Below, piece by piece: positions 18,255-25,130 of a stretch of 64,000 nucleotides of DNA (the stretch's first letter is position 1; each line of letters starts with the position of its first letter). The notes below the pieces were generated by a model. That model did no database searches and was not told the DNA's origin. It saw nothing but the letters and a program-made list of their open reading frames with translations. The stretch covers positions 248,001 through 312,000 of the forward strand of contig CAVOII010000007.1 in assembly GCA_963696025.1 (NCBI GenBank). The letters run 5' to 3'. The position numbers and the translations under genes were made by a program. The stretch is from JABCYV01 sp963696025 (lineage in GTDB: Bacteria > Acidobacteriota > Terriglobia > Terriglobales > Acidobacteriaceae).

Positions 18255-19907
18255 CTAGAATTGAACCGCCGGAAGCACGCCCGTTCCCTCCGCGACGACT
18301 GCATCCAGGGCGTTAGGATTCATTCCCAACGCTTTGAGAATCGTAGGCGCCACCTGGGCAGTACCTACTGCAGCGCTCACCGTCCTGGGTTTGAAGTTCG
18401 GATTGGAAAGCAGCAGAACGACATTGGTGTCGTCATGAGCGAACCCGCCGTGCTCGGCCTGTTTCACAGTGCTAATGGAGTAAGTAACGCCGACATTCGG
18501 GGTCACGATGATGTCCGGCGAGCGGGGGTCTACGCTCGGGTCATTGTAGTTAAGGAAGAGCGAAGGCCCGTAGAAGATCTGCCCAAGCGCGATTCCGGTA
18601 GTAGTGGAAGCGTTCGCTTCGAGGATTGCGACCGCGGTGTCAGTATCGAAGGAGCTGTTCAGCCACAGCACCGAAACGTCATCTTCCGTCGGGCCAATGC
18701 CGGTGGGGTTGTTGGTGGATTCCGAAAATGGAAGGAAGCCCGCATTGGAGAGCAGGGTTGCGGGTGAAGTGCCATTGATGGTCTGACCGACGTAGCGTTT
18801 GGGATCGATGGGCGACTGGCCGTGTTTGGCCGTGATCACGATCAGGGTCGAATCATAGAGCCCCTGTTTCTTCAGCTCGCTGACGAACGCCGCAATCGAG
18901 GCGTCGACGAACTGGAATTCATTCAGCAGGGCCGCGCTGGGTGTGCCGGCGGCATCCAGATATCCGCCTGTCACGCCGATGTTGTTTTCAATGACCTTCT
19001 GGCCCGCGCTAACCGCCTGAAAGTTCATGCCGAAGATGGTGGGAACTTTCGTCTTCATGGTGCCGAGATGGTTCTTGCCATCGATCTCGTTGAGGATCGC
19101 GTCGACCTTCAAAGTGTCGTAGCACTGAATGTTGTCGAAGCTGACGTCCCATGCGGTCAGGTCGGCACTTGGATCACGGACTCTGTCGCAGGATATGCCC
19201 GTGGGCGTTTTGACTCCGGGAAGACCGATCACCTTGGAGTTGACTTCAGGTGCGTAGAAATCGTCGAGGGCGGACGGGCCAATACCCGAGGCGACTGAGG
19301 CGTAGGCCGGGTGCTTGTCGGACCATGCCGTGTATCCACCGGCCTGGTGAATGACGCTGAAGATGCTATTGGTGCGGACGAATTGCCATGGGAAAACGGG
19401 CGCGCAGCCTTGACTGGGGTCGCGAGGTAGTCTCTTGGCATCGATGGAGGCAATGCCGCCGTCAGTGAGCGACGCGCCGGGTGCGCCGCCGTTCAGCTTG
19501 TGCTGGTCGATGTCGATGCCTTCTTCATACTCAGCTCTGTCACCCGTCGGCGGTCCAAAGGGGGTGCAGGTGCCAGCAGCAACGCCGTTGCCGGTAGTTT
19601 TCGCGGGAGGGTCGTAATTCCTGGAATAACCGACGTCGTAATACACGCCGGTCAGGGCCGGGCTTCCACCCGTGACAATGGCGGTCAGGCCGGGGAAGGA
19701 GTCCGAGGGTTTTGAGGTGCTAGCGGCGACGTAGTTGATTCCAGTCTGGCCCAGGGCGGCAATCGCCGGGCAAAAGGGCTGGCCGTTGTTGGCGGTGGCG
19801 ATGCCGTTGGCGCAGTTCAAGAAATCCACCGCGTGCATTCCATCAACGCTGATTAATAGAACATGCTGGACAGTGGCGGCCTGAGCCCGCAATGGCAGAG
19901 CTAGCAC
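18255..19907 (-). CDS. Alkaline-phosphatase superfamily (nucleotide pyrophosphatase/phosphodiesterase-like) secreted protein, N-terminus frame-disrupted
   Basis: The open frame gives 550 residues from GTG 19907. VLLISVDGMHAVDF supplies the first metal-binding Asp, SKPSDSFPGLTAIVTGG the nucleophile region, and AKHGQSP and EHGGFAHDD further metal ligands, as in type I phosphodiesterases/nucleotide pyrophosphatases. The start at 19907 has no ribosome binding site and keeps only the end of a signal peptide. An ATG at 19965 with AGGAGG six bases upstream begins MKIPGRLK in another frame; the coding frame upstream of 19907 reads LQLSGVLALAGVLALPLRAQA, a clear signal-peptide core. A one-base indel between 19965 and about 19938 would join them. 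Confidence 0.8.
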   Translation of the reverse strand: MLALPLRAQAATVQHVLLISVDGMHAVDFLNCANGIATANNGQPFCPAIAALGQTGINYVAASTSKPSDSFPGLTAIVTGGSPALTGVYYDVGYSRNYDPPAKTTGNGVAAGTCTPFGPPTGDRAEYEEGIDIDQHKLNGGAPGASLTDGGIASIDAKRLPRDPSQGCAPVFPWQFVRTNSIFSVIHQAGGYTAWSDKHPAYASVASGIGPSALDDFYAPEVNSKVIGLPGVKTPTGISCDRVRDPSADLTAWDVSFDNIQCYDTLKVDAILNEIDGKNHLGTMKTKVPTIFGMNFQAVSAGQKVIENNIGVTGGYLDAAGTPSAALLNEFQFVDASIAAFVSELKKQGLYDSTLIVITAKHGQSPIDPKRYVGQTINGTSPATLLSNAGFLPFSESTNNPTGIGPTEDDVSVLWLNSSFDTDTAVAILEANASTTTGIALGQIFYGPSLFLNYNDPSVDPRSPDIIVTPNVGVTYSISTVKQAEHGGFAHDDTNVVLLLSNPNFKPRTVSAAVGTAQVAPTILKALGMNPNALDAVVAEGTGVLPAVQF

Positions 19908-20196
19908 GCCCGCGAGCGCAAGAACGCCGGAGAGCTGCAGGCTTCAATCTGCCTGGGATTTTCATTTGTGTCCTCCTGGGAGAGTTAAGTACGGCGAAGG
20001 CTCACACTCTACTCCCCGCAATATGACGAGTAGGTTAACGTCGCGTGAATAATCGGTGAATAAAGATTCTTAACGGCGGCTGTGGACGACTCTATCCCGT
20101 GTCTGCTGTGGGATTCGGCGCTATCGCAACGGCGGGTTAAAATTCAGGTTAGCGTGGAGTGTTCGCCAACGTACGCTAAGCAGGGGTTTTTCTTCC

Positions 20197-20376
20197 ATGA
20201 GTGGTGGGTTTCAATGCGCGGGCTGTGGCGAGTGGAATGAGACCACTGTCGACGAGTCAGCTGGTTGCCACCAAATTTATGTGGAAGATTGTCAGGTGTG
20301 TTGCCGGCCAAATCTGCTTCGCGTGGAATGGAACCGGCAAACCCAAGATGTTGTAATTAGATCTGAGCTGGAGTAG
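20197..20376 (+). CDS. CPXCG-motif cysteine-rich small protein
   Basis: A 59-residue ORF from ATG 20197. The sequence MSGGFQCAGCGEWNETTVDE, then SAGCHQIYVEDCQVCCRP and LLRVEW, matches the small Cys_rich_CPXG family (usual pattern CPxCGE...VEDCxVCCRP), with CAGC in place of CPxC at the first pair. The two Cys pairs (C7/C10 and C32/C35-C36) probably bind zinc. The function of the family is not established. A YbjQ-family gene follows on the same strand after 61 bases. The 231 bases upstream (to 19965) hold the control region shared with the divergent phosphodiesterase-like gene. Confidence 0.85.
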   Translation: MSGGFQCAGCGEWNETTVDESAGCHQIYVEDCQVCCRPNLLRVEWNRQTQDVVIRSELE

Positions 20377-20437
20377 TACAAGAGAGCGGCGGCGCCGCAA
20401 TTAAGCGGCGCGACGACTGAGAGGAAGGATGAACTTA

Positions 20438-20803
20438 ATGGCCACGGGCTATAGTGCGCCGGGACGAATGGTTGCCCACAACATGGTGACCACTCAGTTC
20501 GAACTCGATGGGTTTCGCGTAGTGCGGACTTTGGGAGTAGTGCGCGGCATAGTGGTGCGCTCACGCTCCATTTTTGGCACGATCGGAGCCGGCCTGCAAA
20601 CGATACTCGGCGGCAACATTACTCTGCTCACAAACCTCTGCGAAAAGACGCGCGCCGAAGCTTTTGACCTGATGCTGCAGCACGCCGCGGAACTGGGAGG
20701 AAACGCTGTAGTGGGCGCTCGCTACGACGCCACCGAAATCATGCAGGGCGTGACCGAAGTGCTGGCCTACGGGACGGCGGTTGTGGTCGAGCCCACAAAG
20801 TAG
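20438..20803 (+). CDS. YbjQ / UPF0145 family protein
   Basis: 121 residues from ATG 20438, which has GAGAGGAAGG nine bases upstream; the ATG at 20429 sits on top of that site and is less likely. The sequence has the YbjQ features VRTLGVVRGIVVRSRS and the closing GGNAVVGARYDATEIMQGVTEVLAYGTAVVVEP. The family forms ring-shaped oligomers and is sometimes annotated as heavy-metal-binding, without firm functional proof. It may be co-transcribed with the CPXCG protein upstream. It is convergent with the SRPBCC gene, eight bases apart. Confidence 0.88.
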   Translation: MATGYSAPGRMVAHNMVTTQFELDGFRVVRTLGVVRGIVVRSRSIFGTIGAGLQTILGGNITLLTNLCEKTRAEAFDLMLQHAAELGGNAVVGARYDATEIMQGVTEVLAYGTAVVVEPTK

Positions 20804-20811
20804 GCACAGCT

Positions 20812-21348
20812 CTACGCGGCTCGTTGTGAGACAAGCAGTTTCTCTAGCGCGCTCTGCCGATGCTTGAATATCCGCCGAAACTGTGGCCCTACAAAAAATC
20901 TGTGGGCAAGGTCACCCAGTTTTCCCCAGCCAATCTCGTACTCAATGAGATCCCGGACCACGGTTCCATTGATTCCATCCCTCGCCACAATGGCGAATTG
21001 GTGGCGATGGCGAAATGACTTGAATGGTCCTTTTTTCTGCAAGTCCGCGAAATGGTGGTTCCATTCGAATTCTGTAATCACGCCAATCCACTGCGCGCGA
21101 AAGGGAAGAAAGGGCAGGATGCGGAAGGAGGCAATGATCTCCGATCCCGCACCAGCCAATGGAGGTTGGTCCGTAACGGTTGCGGCTGGCATCTGAAAAC
21201 CCGGTGGTGGCATGAGTTTGAGGCTCATGATTTCAGCGCCAGTGTTCGGAGGCATTATCTTTATTAGGTTGCCAGGGTTGGCGAAGAAGAGAAAGACCTC
21301 CTTGATTGAAAACGGCACCCATTGCTCGAACTGAGCGCGATGGATCAT
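20812..21348 (-). CDS. SRPBCC-family (START/Bet v 1-like) ligand-binding protein
   Basis: 178 residues. The N-terminus FEQWVPFSIKEVFLFFANPGNLIKIMPP is typical of the cyclase/dehydrase-like SRPBCC group, with the hydrophobic-cavity pattern continuing in FRILPFLPFRAQWIGVITEFEWNHHFADLQ and GTVVRDLIEYEI. Such proteins bind a lipid or small hydrophobic molecule in the cytoplasm; the ligand is unknown. The gene diverges from the broken S51 peptidase at 21421. Confidence 0.82.
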   Translation of the reverse strand: MIHRAQFEQWVPFSIKEVFLFFANPGNLIKIMPPNTGAEIMSLKLMPPPGFQMPAATVTDQPPLAGAGSEIIASFRILPFLPFRAQWIGVITEFEWNHHFADLQKKGPFKSFRHRHQFAIVARDGINGTVVRDLIEYEIGWGKLGDLAHRFFVGPQFRRIFKHRQSALEKLLVSQRAA

Positions 21349-21420
21349 TCAGGCAGAGATACTACAACAGCTCCGTTGTGACGGAGTGCGAGTGAGGAAC
21401 GTCTGGCGAAGCGGTGGACG

Positions 21421-22477
21421 ATGCGAGCGGTTCGCGGTAAATCGTGGAGCCTTGTGCTTCGCGAGAGAAATCAATTCATCCAATCCGGGATTTTGGTCTG
21501 CTTCCTAGGTCTTTTCCTCTTGTCTGCAGCGGATCAGAGCACATCGTACAAATACATTCGCTTAGGTCAGCCGACGGACGTGCCGACCAGTCCGGTCGCG
21601 GGAATTGCCATGATGGGAGGAGGAACGGACTTGGAAGACGCCTTCCGATGGTTGTGCCAGAAAGCAAACGGAGGGGATTTCTTAATTCTTCGCGCGCGAG
21701 GTGACGATGACTACAACTCCTACGTGAACGGACTATGCAAACTGAAACTCGCTGGCCACGCTGATTATTCCCGACCGCGGGGCGGCCCAGGATCCGGCCG
21801 TCGCGGATGTTATCAGGCATGCCGAAGCATTATTTATCGCGGGTGGCAACCAGGCGCGCTACGTGAATTTCTGGCGCGGCACTCCAGTGCAGGATGCAAT
21901 CAACGCCAATATCGCGAGCGGCAAGCCCATCGGCGGCACCGGCGCGGGACTCGCCGTTCTGGCTGAGTTCGCCTACGGCGCCTTGAAAGACAAAGAGGAC
22001 GACAATGATCTTGCATCTCAAGACGTCCTCCTCAATCCCTACCATGAACGGGTGACCCTGGTGAGTGATTTCCTGAAGACTCTCCACCTGGAAAATACGC
22101 TTACAGACAGTCACTTTGCTAAGCGCGATCGCGTGGGAAGGACTCTGGTATTTCTTTCGCGACTGGTGCAGGACGGGTGGTCGGCGGCGCCTCGCGAGAT
22201 TGCTATCGATGAGAAATCCGCGGTCCTGGTGGATGCAGACGGTAGAGCCAGTATTGTCGGATCTGGACGGGGTGCTTACTTCTTGCAGGTGAAGTCGGCG
22301 CCGGAGGTCTGCAAGCCGAATACGCCGCTGACTATTCGCAATGTTTCCGTCTACCGGGCTCCGGCTGCAGCGCATTTTGATTTGAGGTCTTGGACGGGCG
22401 AGGGCGGCGAGAGCTATTCGATTTCGGTCGAGAACGGCGCAGTCCGCACTACTAGACCCGAGAATACAGTTTATTAA
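21421..22477 (+). pseudogene. Cyanophycinase-like S51 peptidase, frameshifted and missing its serine
   Basis: Two frames together give a full-length secreted S51/cyanophycinase-like protein. Frame one (from ATG 21421) runs through a signal peptide, IAMMGGGTDLEDAFRWLC and SYVNGLCKL; the other frame continues NSLATLIIPDRGAAQDPAV and AEALFIAGGNQARYVNFW to TAA at 22475-22477. The switch point is the AAA at 21745-21747, where removing one A restores GLCKLNSLATLIIP. The family nucleophile motif GGTSAG reads GGTGAG here, with codon GGC at 21941-21943 in place of serine. The combination of frameshift and active-site loss favours a true pseudogene over a read error. Confidence 0.75.
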
Positions 22478-22700
22478 AGTTGCTCCCAGCGCGTTTTAAG
22501 CGTAAAAGTCGGGTACGCCACGAATTTCCACAAACGTCCGGAGCTAAGAGCTTTCCAGAGAAGAACTTAATGGGCGAATGCTTAGCGAAAGAATCGGGAT
22601 TCTAAATCCCACCTATTGTGGTCGCCTCTTTAGTAAGCCACAACTTACTGCGCTTTTCGCCATCAGGTCTGTACCGCAGAGTTGACCTCTAACTTTCCTA

Positions 22701-22728
22701 TTGACAACAAACGGTTTAGGCGTAGGAT
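22701..22728 (+). promoter_or_regulatory. Probable mraZ (Pmra) promoter
   Basis: TTGACA at 22701-22706 and TAGGAT at 22723-22728, separated by 16 bases, form a good sigma-70-type promoter in front of mraZ. Transcription would start near 22735, inside the MraZ-box array. Confidence 0.7.
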
Positions 22729-22729
22729 G

Positions 22730-22754
22730 TGGACAAAAGTGGTCGAAAGTGGTC
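22730..22754 (+). promoter_or_regulatory. Three tandem MraZ-type operator boxes
   Basis: TGGAC (22730-22734), TGGTC (22740-22744) and TGGTC (22750-22754) are spaced by five bases each, giving a ten-base period. Further TGGTC and TGGGC copies lie at 22765 and 22771. Known MraZ operators are three TGGGN-like repeats with five-base spacers in front of mraZ. The array starts immediately after the -10 hexamer, ideal for autorepression. Confidence 0.75.
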
Positions 22755-22919
22755 GGAGCAGTAGTGGTCGTGGGCAGCAATGAAACAAGCGAGAGGCGCC
22801 AGTGGAATTTGAAGCTGACACCCCCAAAAACAGCCCTAACGAACCGAAAACGACCGACATTTTGAACGCTTTTACCTCCCTCGTTCTGATAGCAGCGGTC
22901 ACTGCCAACAGATTTTTTG

Positions 22920-22933
22920 CCCCCGTAAGGGGC
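22920..22933 (+). promoter_or_regulatory. Hairpin containing the mraZ ribosome binding site
   Basis: GCCCC (22920-22924) and GGGGC (22929-22933) pair around GTAA. The AAGGGG that would bind the ribosome before ATG 22941 lies in the loop and right arm of the hairpin, so translation of mraZ may be dampened. Confidence 0.5.
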
Positions 22934-22940
22934 CGAACAC

Positions 22941-23381
22941 ATGTTTCGCGGCAATCACCCAACCCGCGTGGACGAAAAGGGACGGCTGAAAGTGCCCGCG
23001 GAATTCAAGCGCGTAATCGACGAGAAGTACGGAACGCAATTTTACATCACCAGCCAGGATGGCAAGGTTGCTCAAGTGTATCCCTTCGAGGAGTGGGAAC
23101 GGATCGAGCAGAAGCTGGCTGCGCTCTCGACCTTCAACCCCACGAAGAAGAAGTTTTTGGACCGGGTGAACTACTACGGACAGGTAGTGGAAATGGATGG
23201 CCAGGGCAGGCTGCTCATGCCGCAATTGCTGCGGGAAGCGGCCCAGATCAAGGGTGAAGTCGCGGTAACGGGCAATCTGACCCATTTGATCGTTCGGAAC
23301 CTGGAGGCTTACCGCAAGGAGATCGAGGAGCAACAGTTCACGCCTGAGGATGAGAAGACGCTCGACGAGCTGGGCATCTAG
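22941..23381 (+). CDS. mraZ: MraZ transcriptional regulator of the dcw cluster
   Basis: 146 residues with two AbrB/MraZ repeats: FRGNHPTRVDEKGRLKVPAEF at the N-terminus and YYGQVVEMDGQGRLLMPQLLRE in the middle, each with the conserved D/E-x-x-GR core. MraZ forms rings and binds direct repeats in its own promoter to repress the division and cell-wall cluster. Typical length is about 145-152. It is the first gene of the cluster, and its stop overlaps the GTG start of rsmH by one base. Confidence 0.96.
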   Translation: MFRGNHPTRVDEKGRLKVPAEFKRVIDEKYGTQFYITSQDGKVAQVYPFEEWERIEQKLAALSTFNPTKKKFLDRVNYYGQVVEMDGQGRLLMPQLLREAAQIKGEVAVTGNLTHLIVRNLEAYRKEIEEQQFTPEDEKTLDELGI

Positions 23382-24331
23382 TGGGCGAGGGTTCAACAGA
23401 CATCCCCGAGCGGGGTGGGCATGGCGATCATCAGAAAGTTGGCCATGTTCCGGTTCTTTTAAAAGAAGCGATCGACTCTTTAGCTATCAAGCGTGGCGGG
23501 GCGTATATCGACGCCACGGTGGGCCTGGGCGGACACAGTTTAGAAATCGCAAAACGCCTCGGCGCACCGGGACATTTGATTGGGCTCGATAAGGATCCTG
23601 CAGCGCTAAGAATCGCGCGCGCGAGGCTGAGTAGCGCTGGCGTCTCGCCGGCAAGTGCAGATTGGCCGGAAATTACGTTGCTGCAGGGTTCGTTCGCAGA
23701 AATTGCGAAGGGCCAACGAGCAGGGACCATCGACGGTATTTTGGCCGATCTGGGCGTGAGCAGTTTGCAGCTCAACGATGCCGCGCGAGGCTTCAGTTTT
23801 CAGGCGGAAGGACCGCTCGACATGCGAATGAATCCGCAAGCCGAGCAGACCGCCGAACAAGTGGTAAATCAGATCGACGAGGTCACACTCGCCAATCTGA
23901 TTTACGAATTCGGTGAGGAAAGGAGGTCGCGGAGAATCGCCAGAGCCATTGTCCGGTCGCGGCCGATACGATCTACCGCGCAACTTGCGGATGTCGTATC
24001 AGCCGCGGCCCGGCCAATGAATGCGGCGGAAAGAAGGATTCATCCGGCGACCCGAACTTTCCAGGCACTCCGAATCTTCGTAAACCATGAACTGGACGAT
24101 CTGCGGGAGCTGCTGAAGGCAGCCCCGCACGTACTGAAATCGGGCGGGAGGTTGGTGATCATCAGCTTCCACTCGCTGGAAGACCGCATTGTCAAAGATG
24201 CGCTCCGCGATGGAGTGAAACAGGGTCACTACAAATTGCTGGTAAAGAAGCCTGTGACGGCTGGCAAAGCAGAGATCGATCGTAACCCGCGGTCGCGCAG
24301 CGCGAAAATGCGCGTGGCAGAAAGAATTTAA
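23381..24331 (+). CDS. rsmH: 16S rRNA (cytosine-1402 N4) methyltransferase RsmH
   Basis: 316 residues from GTG 23381. Motifs: GHVPVLLKEAIDSL, the SAM site IDATVGLGGHSLEI, GILADLGVSSLQLNDAARGFSF, PLDMRMNP and IISFHSLEDRIVKD. The enzyme methylates C1402 of 16S rRNA using S-adenosylmethionine. Compared with the family there is an extra stretch of roughly 11-13 residues (SSAGVSPASADWP) after the GLDKDPAALRIARARL segment. It is encoded by a palindromic GCTGGCG-TCT-CGCCGGC sequence (23636-23652) resembling a dispersed repeat, so this piece probably arose by in-frame repeat insertion in a surface loop. The gene is otherwise intact. Confidence 0.95.
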   Translation: MGEGSTDIPERGGHGDHQKVGHVPVLLKEAIDSLAIKRGGAYIDATVGLGGHSLEIAKRLGAPGHLIGLDKDPAALRIARARLSSAGVSPASADWPEITLLQGSFAEIAKGQRAGTIDGILADLGVSSLQLNDAARGFSFQAEGPLDMRMNPQAEQTAEQVVNQIDEVTLANLIYEFGEERRSRRIARAIVRSRPIRSTAQLADVVSAAARPMNAAERRIHPATRTFQALRIFVNHELDDLRELLKAAPHVLKSGGRLVIISFHSLEDRIVKDALRDGVKQGHYKLLVKKPVTAGKAEIDRNPRSRSAKMRVAERI

Positions 24332-24393
24332 GAGTGAAGTTTTTTCCGGACCGTGCCGGCCCGGAGAGAGAAGAGAATCAAACACGGAGGCTG

Positions 24394-24555
24394 ATGATGT
24401 ACACGGGCACATTGATTGACGAACTAATGACAACAGTAGAGCGGGTGGAGCGCCACGCTCAATCAGGGGCTGATGTGGCACAGGTCGAACATTGGCATGT
24501 GCTGGCTCCATATCAACTCGTGCCGGCAGAACAGAATCTACTCGGGGTGGCATAA
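24394..24555 (+). CDS. Small conserved-position protein between rsmH and ftsL
   Basis: 53 residues from ATG 24394 (or 24397) after GGAGG. The sequence starts MMYTGTLIDELMTTVERVE and is acidic and probably helical, ending AEQNLLGVA. The stop codon at 24553-24555 directly abuts the ftsL start, which argues for a real coupled gene. A longer GTG form from 24334 is possible but lacks a ribosome binding site. I do not recognise a family; the function is unknown. Confidence 0.55.
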   Translation: MMYTGTLIDELMTTVERVERHAQSGADVAQVEHWHVLAPYQLVPAEQNLLGVA

Positions 24556-25017
24556 ATGGCGGCGGCAGCCACGACGGTCCAGCAAGCCGTCTCTAGCACC
24601 GGGCGCAAGCCATGCTGGAGGGGGACACCGGAAGTCTACTTCACCAAAGCGATCGACAACTCACGCGTGGCGAAGGTTGACGATGCCGGACGCAGCCGGG
24701 AAATGAAGCATTTCAGCATTGCTCTGTGCTGTTTGTTCCTGCTGGTGATGACCTACGCATGGCAGCATTTTAAGGCCATCGAATACGGGTACAAGATTGA
24801 GTCGTTAAAGACGCAACGCGATGGATTGACTGAGATGAATCGCGCTTTGCGCCTGGAAGAAGCCTCTTTGCGCGACCCGGAGCGGATTGACACATTGGCG
24901 CGCCGGCTTGGTCTGCAGTCGCCGCAGGCCGGACAGGTAATCCGGATGGACTCCGACTCGACGGATGCGAACGCTTCGGAGTTGGCCAGCGTAATCTCAA
25001 TAATTTCAGTCCGCTAA
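24556..25017 (+). CDS. ftsL: Cell division protein FtsL (FtsL-like)
   Basis: 153 residues. A short cytoplasmic N-terminus is followed by one membrane segment (about 53-70, FSIALCCLFLLVMTYAWQHF) and a coiled coil (IESLKTQRDGLTEMNRALRLEEASL) ending in the family-like segment DPERIDTLARRLGLQSPQAGQVI. FtsL joins FtsB and FtsQ to activate the FtsWI septal synthase. Position between rsmH and ftsI is the classic FtsL place; sequence conservation in this family is low, so context supports the call. ATG directly follows the preceding stop. Confidence 0.85.
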   Translation: MAAAATTVQQAVSSTGRKPCWRGTPEVYFTKAIDNSRVAKVDDAGRSREMKHFSIALCCLFLLVMTYAWQHFKAIEYGYKIESLKTQRDGLTEMNRALRLEEASLRDPERIDTLARRLGLQSPQAGQVIRMDSDSTDANASELASVISIISVR

Positions 25018-25130
25018 CACGTTGCGAGATGGACGGTTTTCCGTCCAGCCGAGCAAGTTCAGGAGTTCACTTCGGAGTGGCGGCCTACGCTGCGAGAGCG
25101 GGCCGCCATGTTTGTCTGAGGGGCGAAACC

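Larger units (their letters stand above)
22478..22940 (+). promoter_or_regulatory. Control region of the dcw cluster
   Basis: 463 bases without a supported gene. It holds a promoter (22701-22728), a tandem operator array (22730-22754) and a hairpin over the mraZ ribosome binding site (22920-22933), each listed separately. A small perfect hairpin GGGATT/AATCCC also lies near 22600. The implied leader from about 22735 to mraZ is roughly 200 bases long. Confidence 0.7.
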
